A stretch of DNA of 12,258 nt from JBPCPM01 sp050999155. GTDB lineage: Bacteria; Actinomycetota; Thermoleophilia; Solirubrobacterales; 70-9. Each line of letters begins with the position of its first letter. Position 1 is the stretch's first letter. The stretch covers positions 1-12,258 of the forward strand of contig JBPCPM010000136.1 of NCBI GenBank assembly GCA_050999155.1. Reading direction: 5' to 3'. Of the stretch, positions 6,503 to 12,258 are shown piece by piece. The notes under the pieces are model-generated. The model made no database searches. It was not told the origin of the DNA and saw only the letters and a list, made by a program, of their open reading frames with translations. The translations under genes were made by a program, and so were the position numbers.

Positions 6503-7421
6503 CCCCGTGCGGATCGGCACCCGCGGCAGCGTCCTGGCGCTCACCCAGGCCGAATGGGCCGCCGGGCTGCTCGGCGGTGCCGAGCTCGTGGTGATCCGAA
6601 CCTCGGGCGACGAGGGCTCCGCCCGCGGAACGGGCGGAGCGGGCGCGCCCAACGACAAGGCCCGGTTCGTCCGCGAGATCGAGCAGGCCGTCACGGCCGG
6701 GGATGTCGATCTCGCCGTGCACTCGGCCAAGGACGTGCCCGGTGAGCTGCCCGACGACCTGCGGATCGCCGGGGTCCCTGCCCGCGAGGACGCGCGGGAC
6801 GCGTGGTGCGGCAGCGCCGGCTCGCTCGACGAGGTCCCCGAGGGGGCACGGGTGGGCACCTCCAGCCTGCGGCGCCAGGCGCAGCTGCGAGCCAGGCGCC
6901 CCGACCTGCAGGTCAGCGCCCTGGCGGGCAACGTCGACACCCGTCTGCGCAAGCTCGCCGAGGGGCAGTTCGACGGCATCGTGCTCGCGCTGGCCGGCCT
7001 GCGGCGCCTCGGTCGCGAGAACGAGGCGAGCTTTGCCTTCCACCCGTCGGAGATGGTCCCGGCCCCCGGACAGGGCAGCCTCGCGCTGCAGGTCCGGGCC
7101 GACAACACCGCGATGCTCGAACGGGCAGCGGCGGTCACCGACCGGGCGGCGTTGGTGGAGCTGACGGCCGAGCGCGCCGTCGTGGCGACGCTCGGCGCGA
7201 GCTGCATGACCCCCGTCGGCGCGCACGCGCAGCTTGGCGGCGATCGCCTGCGGGTGTGGGGCTTTGCCGGGTTGCCGGACGGCAGCGAGTGGGTCACCGA
7301 CGACCTCTCGGGTCCGGCCGACGATCCGGCCGGACTTGGCCAGGAGGTCGGCGACCGCATGCGCGAGGCCGGCGCCACCGAGTTGCTCCAGCGCGCGGCC
7401 GAGGAGGTCGACGACGCGTGA
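6495..7421 (+). CDS. hemC: Hydroxymethylbilane synthase (porphobilinogen deaminase) HemC
   Basis: HemC joins four porphobilinogen molecules into hydroxymethylbilane. The 308-residue product has the family start VRIGTRGSVLALTQAEW, the catalytic aspartate D80 in HSAKDVP (77-82), RVGTSSLRRQAQL (119-131) and GNVDTRLRKL (145-154). It also has PAPGQGSLALQ (189-199) and the dipyrromethane cofactor-anchoring cysteine C237 in LGASCMTPVGAHA. The loop differs from the textbook GGCxxPIG around the cysteine, but the Cys and the following Pro-Val-Gly are kept. The start is the GTG at 6495, within the 8-base overlap GTGGCTGA with hemA. The product passes directly to the HemD half of the next gene. The C-terminal domain is slightly compact but complete. 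Confidence 0.97.
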   Translation: MADPVRIGTRGSVLALTQAEWAAGLLGGAELVVIRTSGDEGSARGTGGAGAPNDKARFVREIEQAVTAGDVDLAVHSAKDVPGELPDDLRIAGVPAREDARDAWCGSAGSLDEVPEGARVGTSSLRRQAQLRARRPDLQVSALAGNVDTRLRKLAEGQFDGIVLALAGLRRLGRENEASFAFHPSEMVPAPGQGSLALQVRADNTAMLERAAAVTDRAALVELTAERAVVATLGASCMTPVGAHAQLGGDRLRVWGFAGLPDGSEWVTDDLSGPADDPAGLGQEVGDRMREAGATELLQRAAEEVDDA

Positions 7422-8980
7422 GCCCACGGCGCGAACGCTCCGGTACCCCCGGCGGGGCCGAGCCGGGAACGGTGTATCTCGTCGGAGCCGGACCCGGCGA
7501 TCCCGGGCTGGTCACGGTCCGCGCCCGCGAGCTCGTGGCCAGCGCCGACGTCATCCTCTACGACCGCCTGCTGCCCGACGGCATCCTCCGCGACGCCCGG
7601 TCCGACGCGGAGCTGGTCTACGTCGGCAAGGCCCCGGGCAACGTTGCCATGAGCCAGCGCGACACGGAGCTGCTGATGGTCGAGAAGGCCAAGGCGGGCC
7701 ACAGCGTGCTGCGCCTCAAGGGCGGTGACCCGTTCGTCTTCGGCCGCGGGGGCGAGGAAGCCGAGCGCCTGCGTGCCGCCGGGTTGACCTTCGAAGTCGT
7801 GCCCGGCCTGACCGCCGGGATCGCCGCGCCTGCCTACGCCGGGATACCGGTGACCCATCGATCCGACGCCTCGGCCGTCGCGCTCATCACCGGCCACGAG
7901 GACCCCGAGAAGGACGAGCTCGCCCTCGACTGGAAGGCGCTGGCGGCGTTCCCGGGCACTCTGTGCTTCTACATGGGGGTAGGAAACCTGCCGGCGATCG
8001 CCGAGCGGCTGATCGCCGAGGGACGGAGCCCCGACGAGCCGGCCGGGGTGATTCGCCGCGGCACCCATCCCGATCAGGAGACCGTGACGGCGACGCTGTC
8101 CACCGTGGCCGACACGGTCGCCGAGGCGGCGCTGCGCCCACCGGCGATGATCTGCGTGGGCGATGTCGTGGCGCGCCGCGAGGCTATCCGCTGGTTCGAC
8201 GAGCGACCGCTGTTCGGCCGCCGGGTCGTCGTCACCCGCGCCCGGGCCCAGGCGTCGACGCTCGTGCGCCGGCTGCAGACGCTGGGGGCCGAGGTGGTCG
8301 AGGTGCCGGCCATACAGATCGACCCGCTGATCGACAGCGCCGAGGTCGCGGACGCCATCGCGGCAATCGGCAGCTATCGCCTGCTCTGCCTGACCAGCGC
8401 CAACGCCGTGCAGCTGCTGTTCGAGGCGCTGGAGGCGGCGCGCGCCGACGCCCGCTCCCTCGGTGGCGTCAAGGTGGCCGCGATCGGTCCCGGGACCGCC
8501 GAGGCGCTCGCCGACCGCGGGATCCGGGCCGACATCGTCCCGCCACGCTTCATCGCCGAGTCGCTCGTGGAAACGCTGGTTTCCGAGGGGCTGGCCGGGG
8601 AGCGCACCCTCATCGCCCGGGCCGCCGAGGCCCGCGACCTCCTGCCCGATGAGCTCCGCCGTCACGGCGCCACCGTCGACGTCGTGCCGCTGTACCGCAC
8701 GCTGGCGGGTGACCCCACGGACGACCAGCTGGCGGCGGCCCGCAAGGCGGACTTCGTCACCTTTACCAGCTCCTCGACGGTGCGCAACTACCAGACAGCG
8801 CTCGCCGGAACCGTTCCCGAGGGTCCCCGGGTCGTATCGATCGGACCGGTGACCAGCGCGACCGCACACGAGCTCGGGATCGAGGTCGCCGCCGAGGCGG
8901 CCCGCCACGACATCGACGGGCTCCTGGAGACGCTGGTCGACCTGGCGACGACCGAGAGCGCCACGGTCGACGCCGGTTGA
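7418..8980 (+). CDS. cobA-hemD: Uroporphyrinogen-III C-methyltransferase / uroporphyrinogen-III synthase fusion (CobA-HemD)
   Basis: The 520-residue protein joins two consecutive enzymes. Residues 18-262 are a SAM-dependent uroporphyrinogen-III methyltransferase (SUMT): VGAGPGDPGLVT at 22-33, the LKGGDPFVFGRGGEE block at 100-114, and AYAGIPVTHR at 139-148. It makes precorrin-2 on the way to siroheme and cobalamin. Residues 265-505 are HemD, which closes hydroxymethylbilane into uroporphyrinogen III. HemD sequences vary widely; RRVVVTRARAQASTLVRRL (268-286), LTSANAV (325-331), AAIGPGTAE (354-362), PLYRT (424-428) and FTSSSTVRN (449-457) are its recognisable landmarks. This order of fusion is known in other bacteria. 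The GTG at 7418 overlaps the hemC stop by four bases; the first 17 residues are a non-conserved leader. There is no CysG-type oxidase/ferrochelatase domain, so siroheme completion requires another gene. Confidence 0.95.
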   Translation: MSPRRERSGTPGGAEPGTVYLVGAGPGDPGLVTVRARELVASADVILYDRLLPDGILRDARSDAELVYVGKAPGNVAMSQRDTELLMVEKAKAGHSVLRLKGGDPFVFGRGGEEAERLRAAGLTFEVVPGLTAGIAAPAYAGIPVTHRSDASAVALITGHEDPEKDELALDWKALAAFPGTLCFYMGVGNLPAIAERLIAEGRSPDEPAGVIRRGTHPDQETVTATLSTVADTVAEAALRPPAMICVGDVVARREAIRWFDERPLFGRRVVVTRARAQASTLVRRLQTLGAEVVEVPAIQIDPLIDSAEVADAIAAIGSYRLLCLTSANAVQLLFEALEAARADARSLGGVKVAAIGPGTAEALADRGIRADIVPPRFIAESLVETLVSEGLAGERTLIARAAEARDLLPDELRRHGATVDVVPLYRTLAGDPTDDQLAAARKADFVTFTSSSTVRNYQTALAGTVPEGPRVVSIGPVTSATAHELGIEVAAEAARHDIDGLLETLVDLATTESATVDAG

Positions 8981-9681
8981 TGCTCGTGCTCGTCGACATC
9001 GACGGAACGCTGCTCCGAGGATCCGCCGCCCACCGAGCCGCCTTGGTGCACGGCGTCGCCGAGGGGTTCGGCGTCGAGCTTGACGTGGAGGCGCTCGACC
9101 GGATCCTGGTGCCCGGGAGCACCGACACGCGGATCGCCCGCGAGCTGCTGGAGCTCGTGGGGGCCCCGGAGGCCGACGGCCCCATCCACCTCGAGCGGTT
9201 CGCGCCGCTGGCAATCGAGCACTTCGCGCGCAACGGCCCGGAGGGATTGGAAGACCAGGTGATCCCCGGAGCCCGGCAGGGGCTCGAAGCGATGCGCGAG
9301 CGCGGGGACACGCTCGCGCTGCTGACCGGCAACATCGAGGAGATCGCCCACGAGAAGATGGCCCGCGCCGGGCTCGGAGGGTTCTTCGCCCGCGGGCAGG
9401 GCGCCTTCGGCTCCGACGAGGAGGACCGCAACGCCCTCGTCCCCGTTGCCCGCCGCCACGCGTCGGTGAACGGCGAGATGTGGCCGGCGGACCAGACGGT
9501 CGTCGTCGGCGACACGCCGCGCGACATCGCCTGTGCCCGAGCGGGGGGCGCCCGGGCGATCGCCGTCACCACCGGGCCCTACGACGCCGACGAGCTGGCC
9601 GAGGCCGACGCCGTCGTGGGCTCGCTGCACGACGCGAGCATCCAGATCGCCGCCTGGCACGCATCAGATCCGGCTGACTGA
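8980..9681 (+). CDS. HAD-superfamily hydrolase, phosphoglycolate-phosphatase-like
   Basis: The 233-residue protein has the four HAD motifs: the nucleophile and acid D6 and D8 in DIDGT, T116 in LLTGN, K126 in AHEKM, and D178/D182 in VVVGDTPRDIACA. Residues 16-90 form the helical C1-type cap of subfamily I. This pattern is typical of small-molecule phosphomonoesterases such as phosphoglycolate or pyrophosphate phosphatases. The substrate cannot be read from the sequence. The ATG at 8980 sits in the preceding stop (TGATG). A TTG one codon earlier is possible but adds only a residue. The gene takes the place after hemD where hemB is often found, but there is no reason to link it to heme chemistry. 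Its stop shares one base with the following SAM-hydrolase gene, so it might act on a related nucleoside or sugar phosphate; this is speculation. Confidence 0.88.
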   Translation: MLVLVDIDGTLLRGSAAHRAALVHGVAEGFGVELDVEALDRILVPGSTDTRIARELLELVGAPEADGPIHLERFAPLAIEHFARNGPEGLEDQVIPGARQGLEAMRERGDTLALLTGNIEEIAHEKMARAGLGGFFARGQGAFGSDEEDRNALVPVARRHASVNGEMWPADQTVVVGDTPRDIACARAGGARAIAVTTGPYDADELAEADAVVGSLHDASIQIAAWHASDPAD

Positions 9682-10493
9682 TGCGAACAGCACCCCCAAC
9701 CATCGTGTTCCTCACCGACTTCGGCTCCGGAGACGGCTTCGTCGGTACCTGCCACGGCGTCATGGACCGCATCGGACCCGGGACCCGCATCATCGACCTC
9801 GACCACCAGGTCGAGCGGGGCGACATCCGGGCCGGCGCGCTGATCCTGGCCCACGCCATCGGCTACATGCCCTCCTCGGTGTATCTGGCCGTGGTCGACG
9901 CCGGCGACACCCGGGCCGTCGCGGTCCGCGCCGGGGGAGCCGGCCGCGTGTTCGTGGGGCCCGACAACGGGCTGCTCGCCCCGGCGATCACGCGGGCCGG
10001 CGGGGCCGTCGATGCCGTGGAGATCTCCCAGGCCCCGTGCCGCCTCGAGCCTTCCTCCCCCACCTTCCGGGGGCGCGACATCTTTGCCCCGGTCGCCGCG
10101 AACCTCGCGCTCGGAGCCGGGCTCCGAGACCTCGGCGCACCGGTCGACGTCGCCGGGCTCGCCGACCTGCAGTTTCCTCCCGCCTCCGAGGGCAGGGACT
10201 CGGTGACCCTCACGGTCCTGCTCGTCGACCGCTGCGGCAACCTCGCAACGAACGCCGACGATGCGGTGCTCGACCGAGCGAACCTCGACGACGGGGCAGC
10301 GCTCGATGTCTCGGTCAACGGCACCACGATCGGGGCCCGGGTCGGGCGCGTCTTCGGGGACGTGCCCGACGGCGAGCTGCTGGTCTACCGCGACCCGAAC
10401 GGCCGGGTCGGGCTCGCCGCCCACAACGCGAGCGCCGCCCAGCTGCTCGCCGCCGGCCGCGACGACACCGTACGGCTCACCTTCCGCAGCTGA
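9681..10493 (+). CDS. SAM hydroxide adenosyltransferase (DUF62 / SAM hydrolase family), variant active site
   Basis: The 270-residue protein belongs to the DUF62 family, whose studied members split S-adenosylmethionine with hydroxide into adenosine and methionine; chlorinase and fluorinase are relatives. Family landmarks are IVFLTDFGSGDGFVG (8-22), GDIRAGALIL (47-56), FVGPDNGLLAPA (91-102) and FRGRDIFAPVAANLA (129-143). GNLATN (186-191) and GELLVYRDPNGRVGLAAHNA in the C-terminal domain (231-250) complete the set. From memory, the catalytic triad of the hydrolases is Asp-Arg-His in VDPGVGxxRR and TFHGRD. Here the first motif is VVDAGDTRAV (71-80), about three residues shorter, and the His is Arg (R130). 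The aspartate D73 and an arginine (R78) remain. The Tyr seen in halogenases at the Asp position is absent, so a halogenase is not indicated. Start ATG overlaps the HAD stop (TGATG); two bases separate its stop from the ligase gene. Confidence 0.88.
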   Translation: MRTAPPTIVFLTDFGSGDGFVGTCHGVMDRIGPGTRIIDLDHQVERGDIRAGALILAHAIGYMPSSVYLAVVDAGDTRAVAVRAGGAGRVFVGPDNGLLAPAITRAGGAVDAVEISQAPCRLEPSSPTFRGRDIFAPVAANLALGAGLRDLGAPVDVAGLADLQFPPASEGRDSVTLTVLLVDRCGNLATNADDAVLDRANLDDGAALDVSVNGTTIGARVGRVFGDVPDGELLVYRDPNGRVGLAAHNASAAQLLAAGRDDTVRLTFRS

Positions 10494-10495
10494 CC

Positions 10496-11191
10496 GTGAG
10501 CCGCATCGGCGTGCCACGGCGCCACTACCGCGTGACGGACTCGACCAACGCGCGCCTGCGGACGCTCGCCGCGCGGGCCGTTCCCCACGGGACGGTCGTG
10601 ACCGCCGACGAGCAGACGGCGGGCCGGGGGCGTCAGGGCCGGACGTGGGTGTCGCCGCCGGGGTCGGCCCTGCTGTGCTCGGTGCTGATCCGGCGGCTCA
10701 CCGACAGCCCGCTGCTCCCGCTGGCCGTACCGGTCGCCGTGTGCGAGGCGATCGAGGCCGTCGCCCCCGTGCGCTGCGCCGTCAAGTGGCCCAACGATGT
10801 GTGGATCGATGGGCGCAAGGTCTGCGGCGTGCTCATCGAGGCCCGGCCGGGAGAGGGCTGGGCGGCGGCGGGCATCGGGGTGAACCTCGATCCCGAGGCG
10901 CTGGACCCCGGCCTCGGAGAGCGAGCCACCGCGGTCGGGCATGGCGTTGGCCGCGAGCGGCTGCTCGGCGTGCTCTTGACGGCCCTGCAGCGCCGCGTGG
11001 CCCCCGGCGCAACCGAGGCCGTGCTGGCGGCGTTTGCCGAACGCGACGGCCTCCGAGGGCGCGAAGTCCGGTGGCACGGAGGGTCGGGGACCGCCGCGGG
11101 GATCGACGACAACGGCCGCCTGCGAGTCGAGACCGGGGAAACGATCACGAACATCAACGCCGGCGAGGTCCACCTCGTGGCGCAGGAGTAG
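10496..11191 (+). CDS. birA: Biotin-[acetyl-CoA-carboxylase] ligase, class I (BirA without DNA-binding domain)
   Basis: This enzyme activates biotin with ATP and attaches it to the lysine of biotin carboxyl carrier proteins. The 231-residue product has the biotin-AMP binding loop GRGRQGRTW at 43-51. It also has the lysine K97 in KWPNDVW (97-103), GVLIEA (111-116) and GIGVNLD (126-132). The C-terminal SH3-like domain (about 184-231) ends in NAGEVHLV. There is no N-terminal helix-turn-helix, so unlike E. coli BirA it cannot act as the biotin-operon repressor through such a domain. The GTG at 10496 is two bases after the preceding stop. Another GTG at 10511 is an alternative start five codons downstream that would leave all conserved sequence intact. 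It is the last gene of the rightward operon. Confidence 0.95.
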   Translation: MSRIGVPRRHYRVTDSTNARLRTLAARAVPHGTVVTADEQTAGRGRQGRTWVSPPGSALLCSVLIRRLTDSPLLPLAVPVAVCEAIEAVAPVRCAVKWPNDVWIDGRKVCGVLIEARPGEGWAAAGIGVNLDPEALDPGLGERATAVGHGVGRERLLGVLLTALQRRVAPGATEAVLAAFAERDGLRGREVRWHGGSGTAAGIDDNGRLRVETGETITNINAGEVHLVAQE

Positions 11192-11246
11192 CCGCCCGTT
11201 CCGGCGGCACGCCGCGCCGTCCGGGCCCGGCCGCGGACCCGCCCGC
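11192..11246. terminator. Convergent intergenic region, possible bidirectional terminator
   Basis: This 55-base GC-rich gap lies between the convergent stops of the biotin ligase and the unknown leftward gene. It contains small inverted repeats: CGGCG (11202-11206) with CGCCG (11210-11214) around a three-base loop, and GTCCG (11219-11223) with CGGAC (11234-11238) enclosing the palindrome CCGGGCCCGG (11221-11230). No T-tract follows on either strand. Position favours a termination role, but in DNA this GC-rich short palindromes are expected by chance. Confidence 0.25.
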
Positions 11247-12258
11247 TCAGACGGCTTCGCGGTCCGGCGAGCCGGCGGTGCCGCCGTCGTCCCCGCCGGA
11301 GCCCGAACCCTTGCCCCGGCGTGAACGGCGCCGCCGGGAGCGCTGCTTGTTGCCGCCGGCGTTGGACGCTTGGTTGCCGCCGCCGTTGGACGACTGCTTG
11401 GCCTTTGCGTTGCCCTTCTGCCCCTGGGGCTGCTGGCCGTTGCCGCCGGCGTTGGCGTTGGTCGCGTCCCCTACGCCCTTGCGGCCCTTCTTGCGCCGGC
11501 GGCGACGCTTCTTCGCCGAGCCGCTCTTGGGGAAGTTGCGCAGCAGCTCACGCGCGACGGCCGACGGCTTGCGGGCGGTGCGCATCCGGGCGCCCCGCAG
11601 GACCTCCTCGCCCTCGGGCGTGTGGGCCGAGGCGGCCGCCAGCAGTGACGCGGCGAGTCGCCGGTCCTGCTTGCGTGCGGCCTGGACGATGCGGCGCGCG
11701 TTGCGGCCGTGCGCGCGGCCCGAGGAGTTGACCAGGAGCCCGAGCAGGCGCTTGGTCTCCGGCCAGCGCTGGACCGAGTACTCCTCGTGCACGTCCTTCG
11801 TGTAGCCGGCCAGCCGCCAGATCCACGCCTGGGCCTGGTCGCGGCGGCCGATCTGGCGCTCCGACAGCGCCTGCAGCAGCACCTTGGTCCCGGCCCGCCG
11901 ATCGTCGCGGGGCCATGTGCCGACCATGTCGATCGCGTCGTCGAAGGCCTCGGGATCACGCAGGCCGGCGATCTCGGTCAGCGCCTTGAGCCGCAACTGG
12001 TGGTTGCGATTGCGCTGCAGCGCCGTGAGCAGGAACCGGCGCATCAGGTCCTTGGTCGAGTCGTGCTGGATCATCGCCTTCGCGCGGCGCCACTGGTTGG
12101 TCGTGACGCGGGCGCCGGCCAGCGCAGCCCACACGTGCTGCTCGGCCCAGTCGAGGTTCTCGACGGCGACCCGCCAGATCTCGCGCTCGAGCACGGCAAC
12201 CCGCTTCTCCGGGTTGTTGGAGACCGGCAGGACGCGCCGCTCGACCCGGACCTTGCGA
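11247..12258 (-). CDS. Hypothetical protein with basic, Asn/Gly/Gln-rich tail (N-terminus outside window)
   Basis: The reading frame is open from the right edge to a TGA at 11247-11249, giving 336 visible residues. An internal GTG at 12194 is not a convincing start, because the frame continues upstream with normal sequence (RKVRVERRVLPVSNNPEKRV) to the window edge. Residues 20-245 look mostly helical and amphipathic, with recurrent short helices such as RFLLTALQRN, RLKALTEIAGL, TKVLLQAL, RLLGLLVNSS and RLAASLLAAAS; a helical-repeat fold is possible but unproven. From 246 on the chain is low complexity: KKRRRRRKKGRK (249-260), an Asn/Gly/Gln stretch with SNGGGNQA-SNAGGNKQ (290-305), a second cluster RSRRRRSRRGK (306-316), then a Gly/Asp-rich acidic end. 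Such basic tails often bind nucleic acid, which would be my guess. I do not recognise the family and assign no function. No signal peptide or membrane segment is seen in the visible part. Confidence 0.85.
   Translation of the reverse strand, partial: RKVRVERRVLPVSNNPEKRVAVLEREIWRVAVENLDWAEQHVWAALAGARVTTNQWRRAKAMIQHDSTKDLMRRFLLTALQRNRNHQLRLKALTEIAGLRDPEAFDDAIDMVGTWPRDDRRAGTKVLLQALSERQIGRRDQAQAWIWRLAGYTKDVHEEYSVQRWPETKRLLGLLVNSSGRAHGRNARRIVQAARKQDRRLAASLLAAASAHTPEGEEVLRGARMRTARKPSAVARELLRNFPKSGSAKKRRRRRKKGRKGVGDATNANAGGNGQQPQGQKGNAKAKQSSNGGGNQASNAGGNKQRSRRRRSRRGKGSGSGGDDGGTAGSPDREAV
11349..11455 (-). repeat. GTTGCCGCCGGCGTTGG repeats within the low-complexity tail
   Basis: The 17-base word GTTGCCGCCGGCGTTGG occurs identically at 11349-11365 and 11439-11455, with a one-mismatch copy at 11373-11389. 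The first and middle copies are 24 bases apart, in frame. On the coding (minus) strand they encode Asn-[AG]-Gly-Gly-Asn motifs in the tail of the unknown protein. They look like an in-frame coding repeat that grew by duplication rather than a separate DNA element. Confidence 0.7.

Noticed and set aside
4997..9214. A 1405-codon open frame on the minus strand opposite ccmD, hemA, hemC, cobA-hemD and the HAD gene
   Set aside because: It has no recognisable domain, and its composition (Arg, Gly, Ala, Pro, Asp, His-rich) is typical of the antisense frame of GC-rich genes. All plus-strand genes under it have clear family motifs.
9681..10493. Halogenase (chlorinase or fluorinase) identity for the DUF62 protein
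   Set aside because: It keeps the Asp of the VDPG-type motif where halogenases carry Tyr, and lies in a housekeeping operon with no secondary-metabolite genes.
1..12258. tRNA, rRNA, CRISPR array, insertion sequence, phage or attachment site
   Set aside because: Coding sequence fills nearly the whole window; the three gaps are 78, 56 and 55 bases and hold no cloverleaf, spaced repeat array or terminal inverted repeats. No transposase or integrase motif was seen.

Overview
The window is a gene-dense, very GC-rich stretch of bacterial chromosome with no mobile element, RNA gene or CRISPR array that I can see. GTG starts are frequent, stop and start codons overlap at most junctions, and the enzyme set is that of an actinobacterium. 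The combination of CcmABCD, a CobA-HemD fusion, and linked SAM-hydrolase and biotin-ligase genes would fit a deep-branching actinobacterial class such as Thermoleophilia. That placement is an inference from gene content and was not checked against a database.

Left edge (1-1703): the C-terminal end of a probable peroxiredoxin-like protein runs rightward and ends inside the 3' end of a leftward gene. The leftward gene encodes a membrane-anchored GGDEF-EAL protein, which makes or degrades cyclic di-GMP. A 78-base divergent gap separates it from the main operon.

Centre (1704-11191): eleven rightward genes follow with almost no spacing. They are moaC, mogA/moaB-type, ccmA, ccmB, ccmC, ccmD-like, hemA, hemC, a cobA-hemD fusion, a HAD hydrolase, a SAM hydroxide adenosyltransferase (DUF62) and a biotin-protein ligase (twelve when the ccmD-like small ORF is counted). 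Nine junctions overlap by 1-8 bases, one has a 2-base gap, and only ccmB-ccmC has a real gap (56 bases), which holds a strong hairpin. The functions are two late molybdenum-cofactor steps, heme export/handling for cytochrome c maturation, tetrapyrrole synthesis from glutamyl-tRNA to uroporphyrinogen III with a branch to siroheme/cobalamin, SAM turnover, and biotin attachment. Several of these supply the cofactors of respiratory or anaerobic redox enzymes, so shared transcription is plausible. hemB, hemL, moaA/D/E and ccmE/F/G/H are not in the window.

Right edge (11192-12258): a 55-base convergent gap is followed by the C-terminal part of a leftward gene of unknown function. Its product has a helical, basic body and a low-complexity Asn/Gly/Gln tail bracketed by Arg/Lys clusters.

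The window looks like ordinary housekeeping sequence. The points most worth a second look are the altered active-site motifs of the DUF62 protein, the unusual operon composition, the ccmB-ccmC hairpin, a possible leaderless moaC promoter, and the unknown protein at the right edge.
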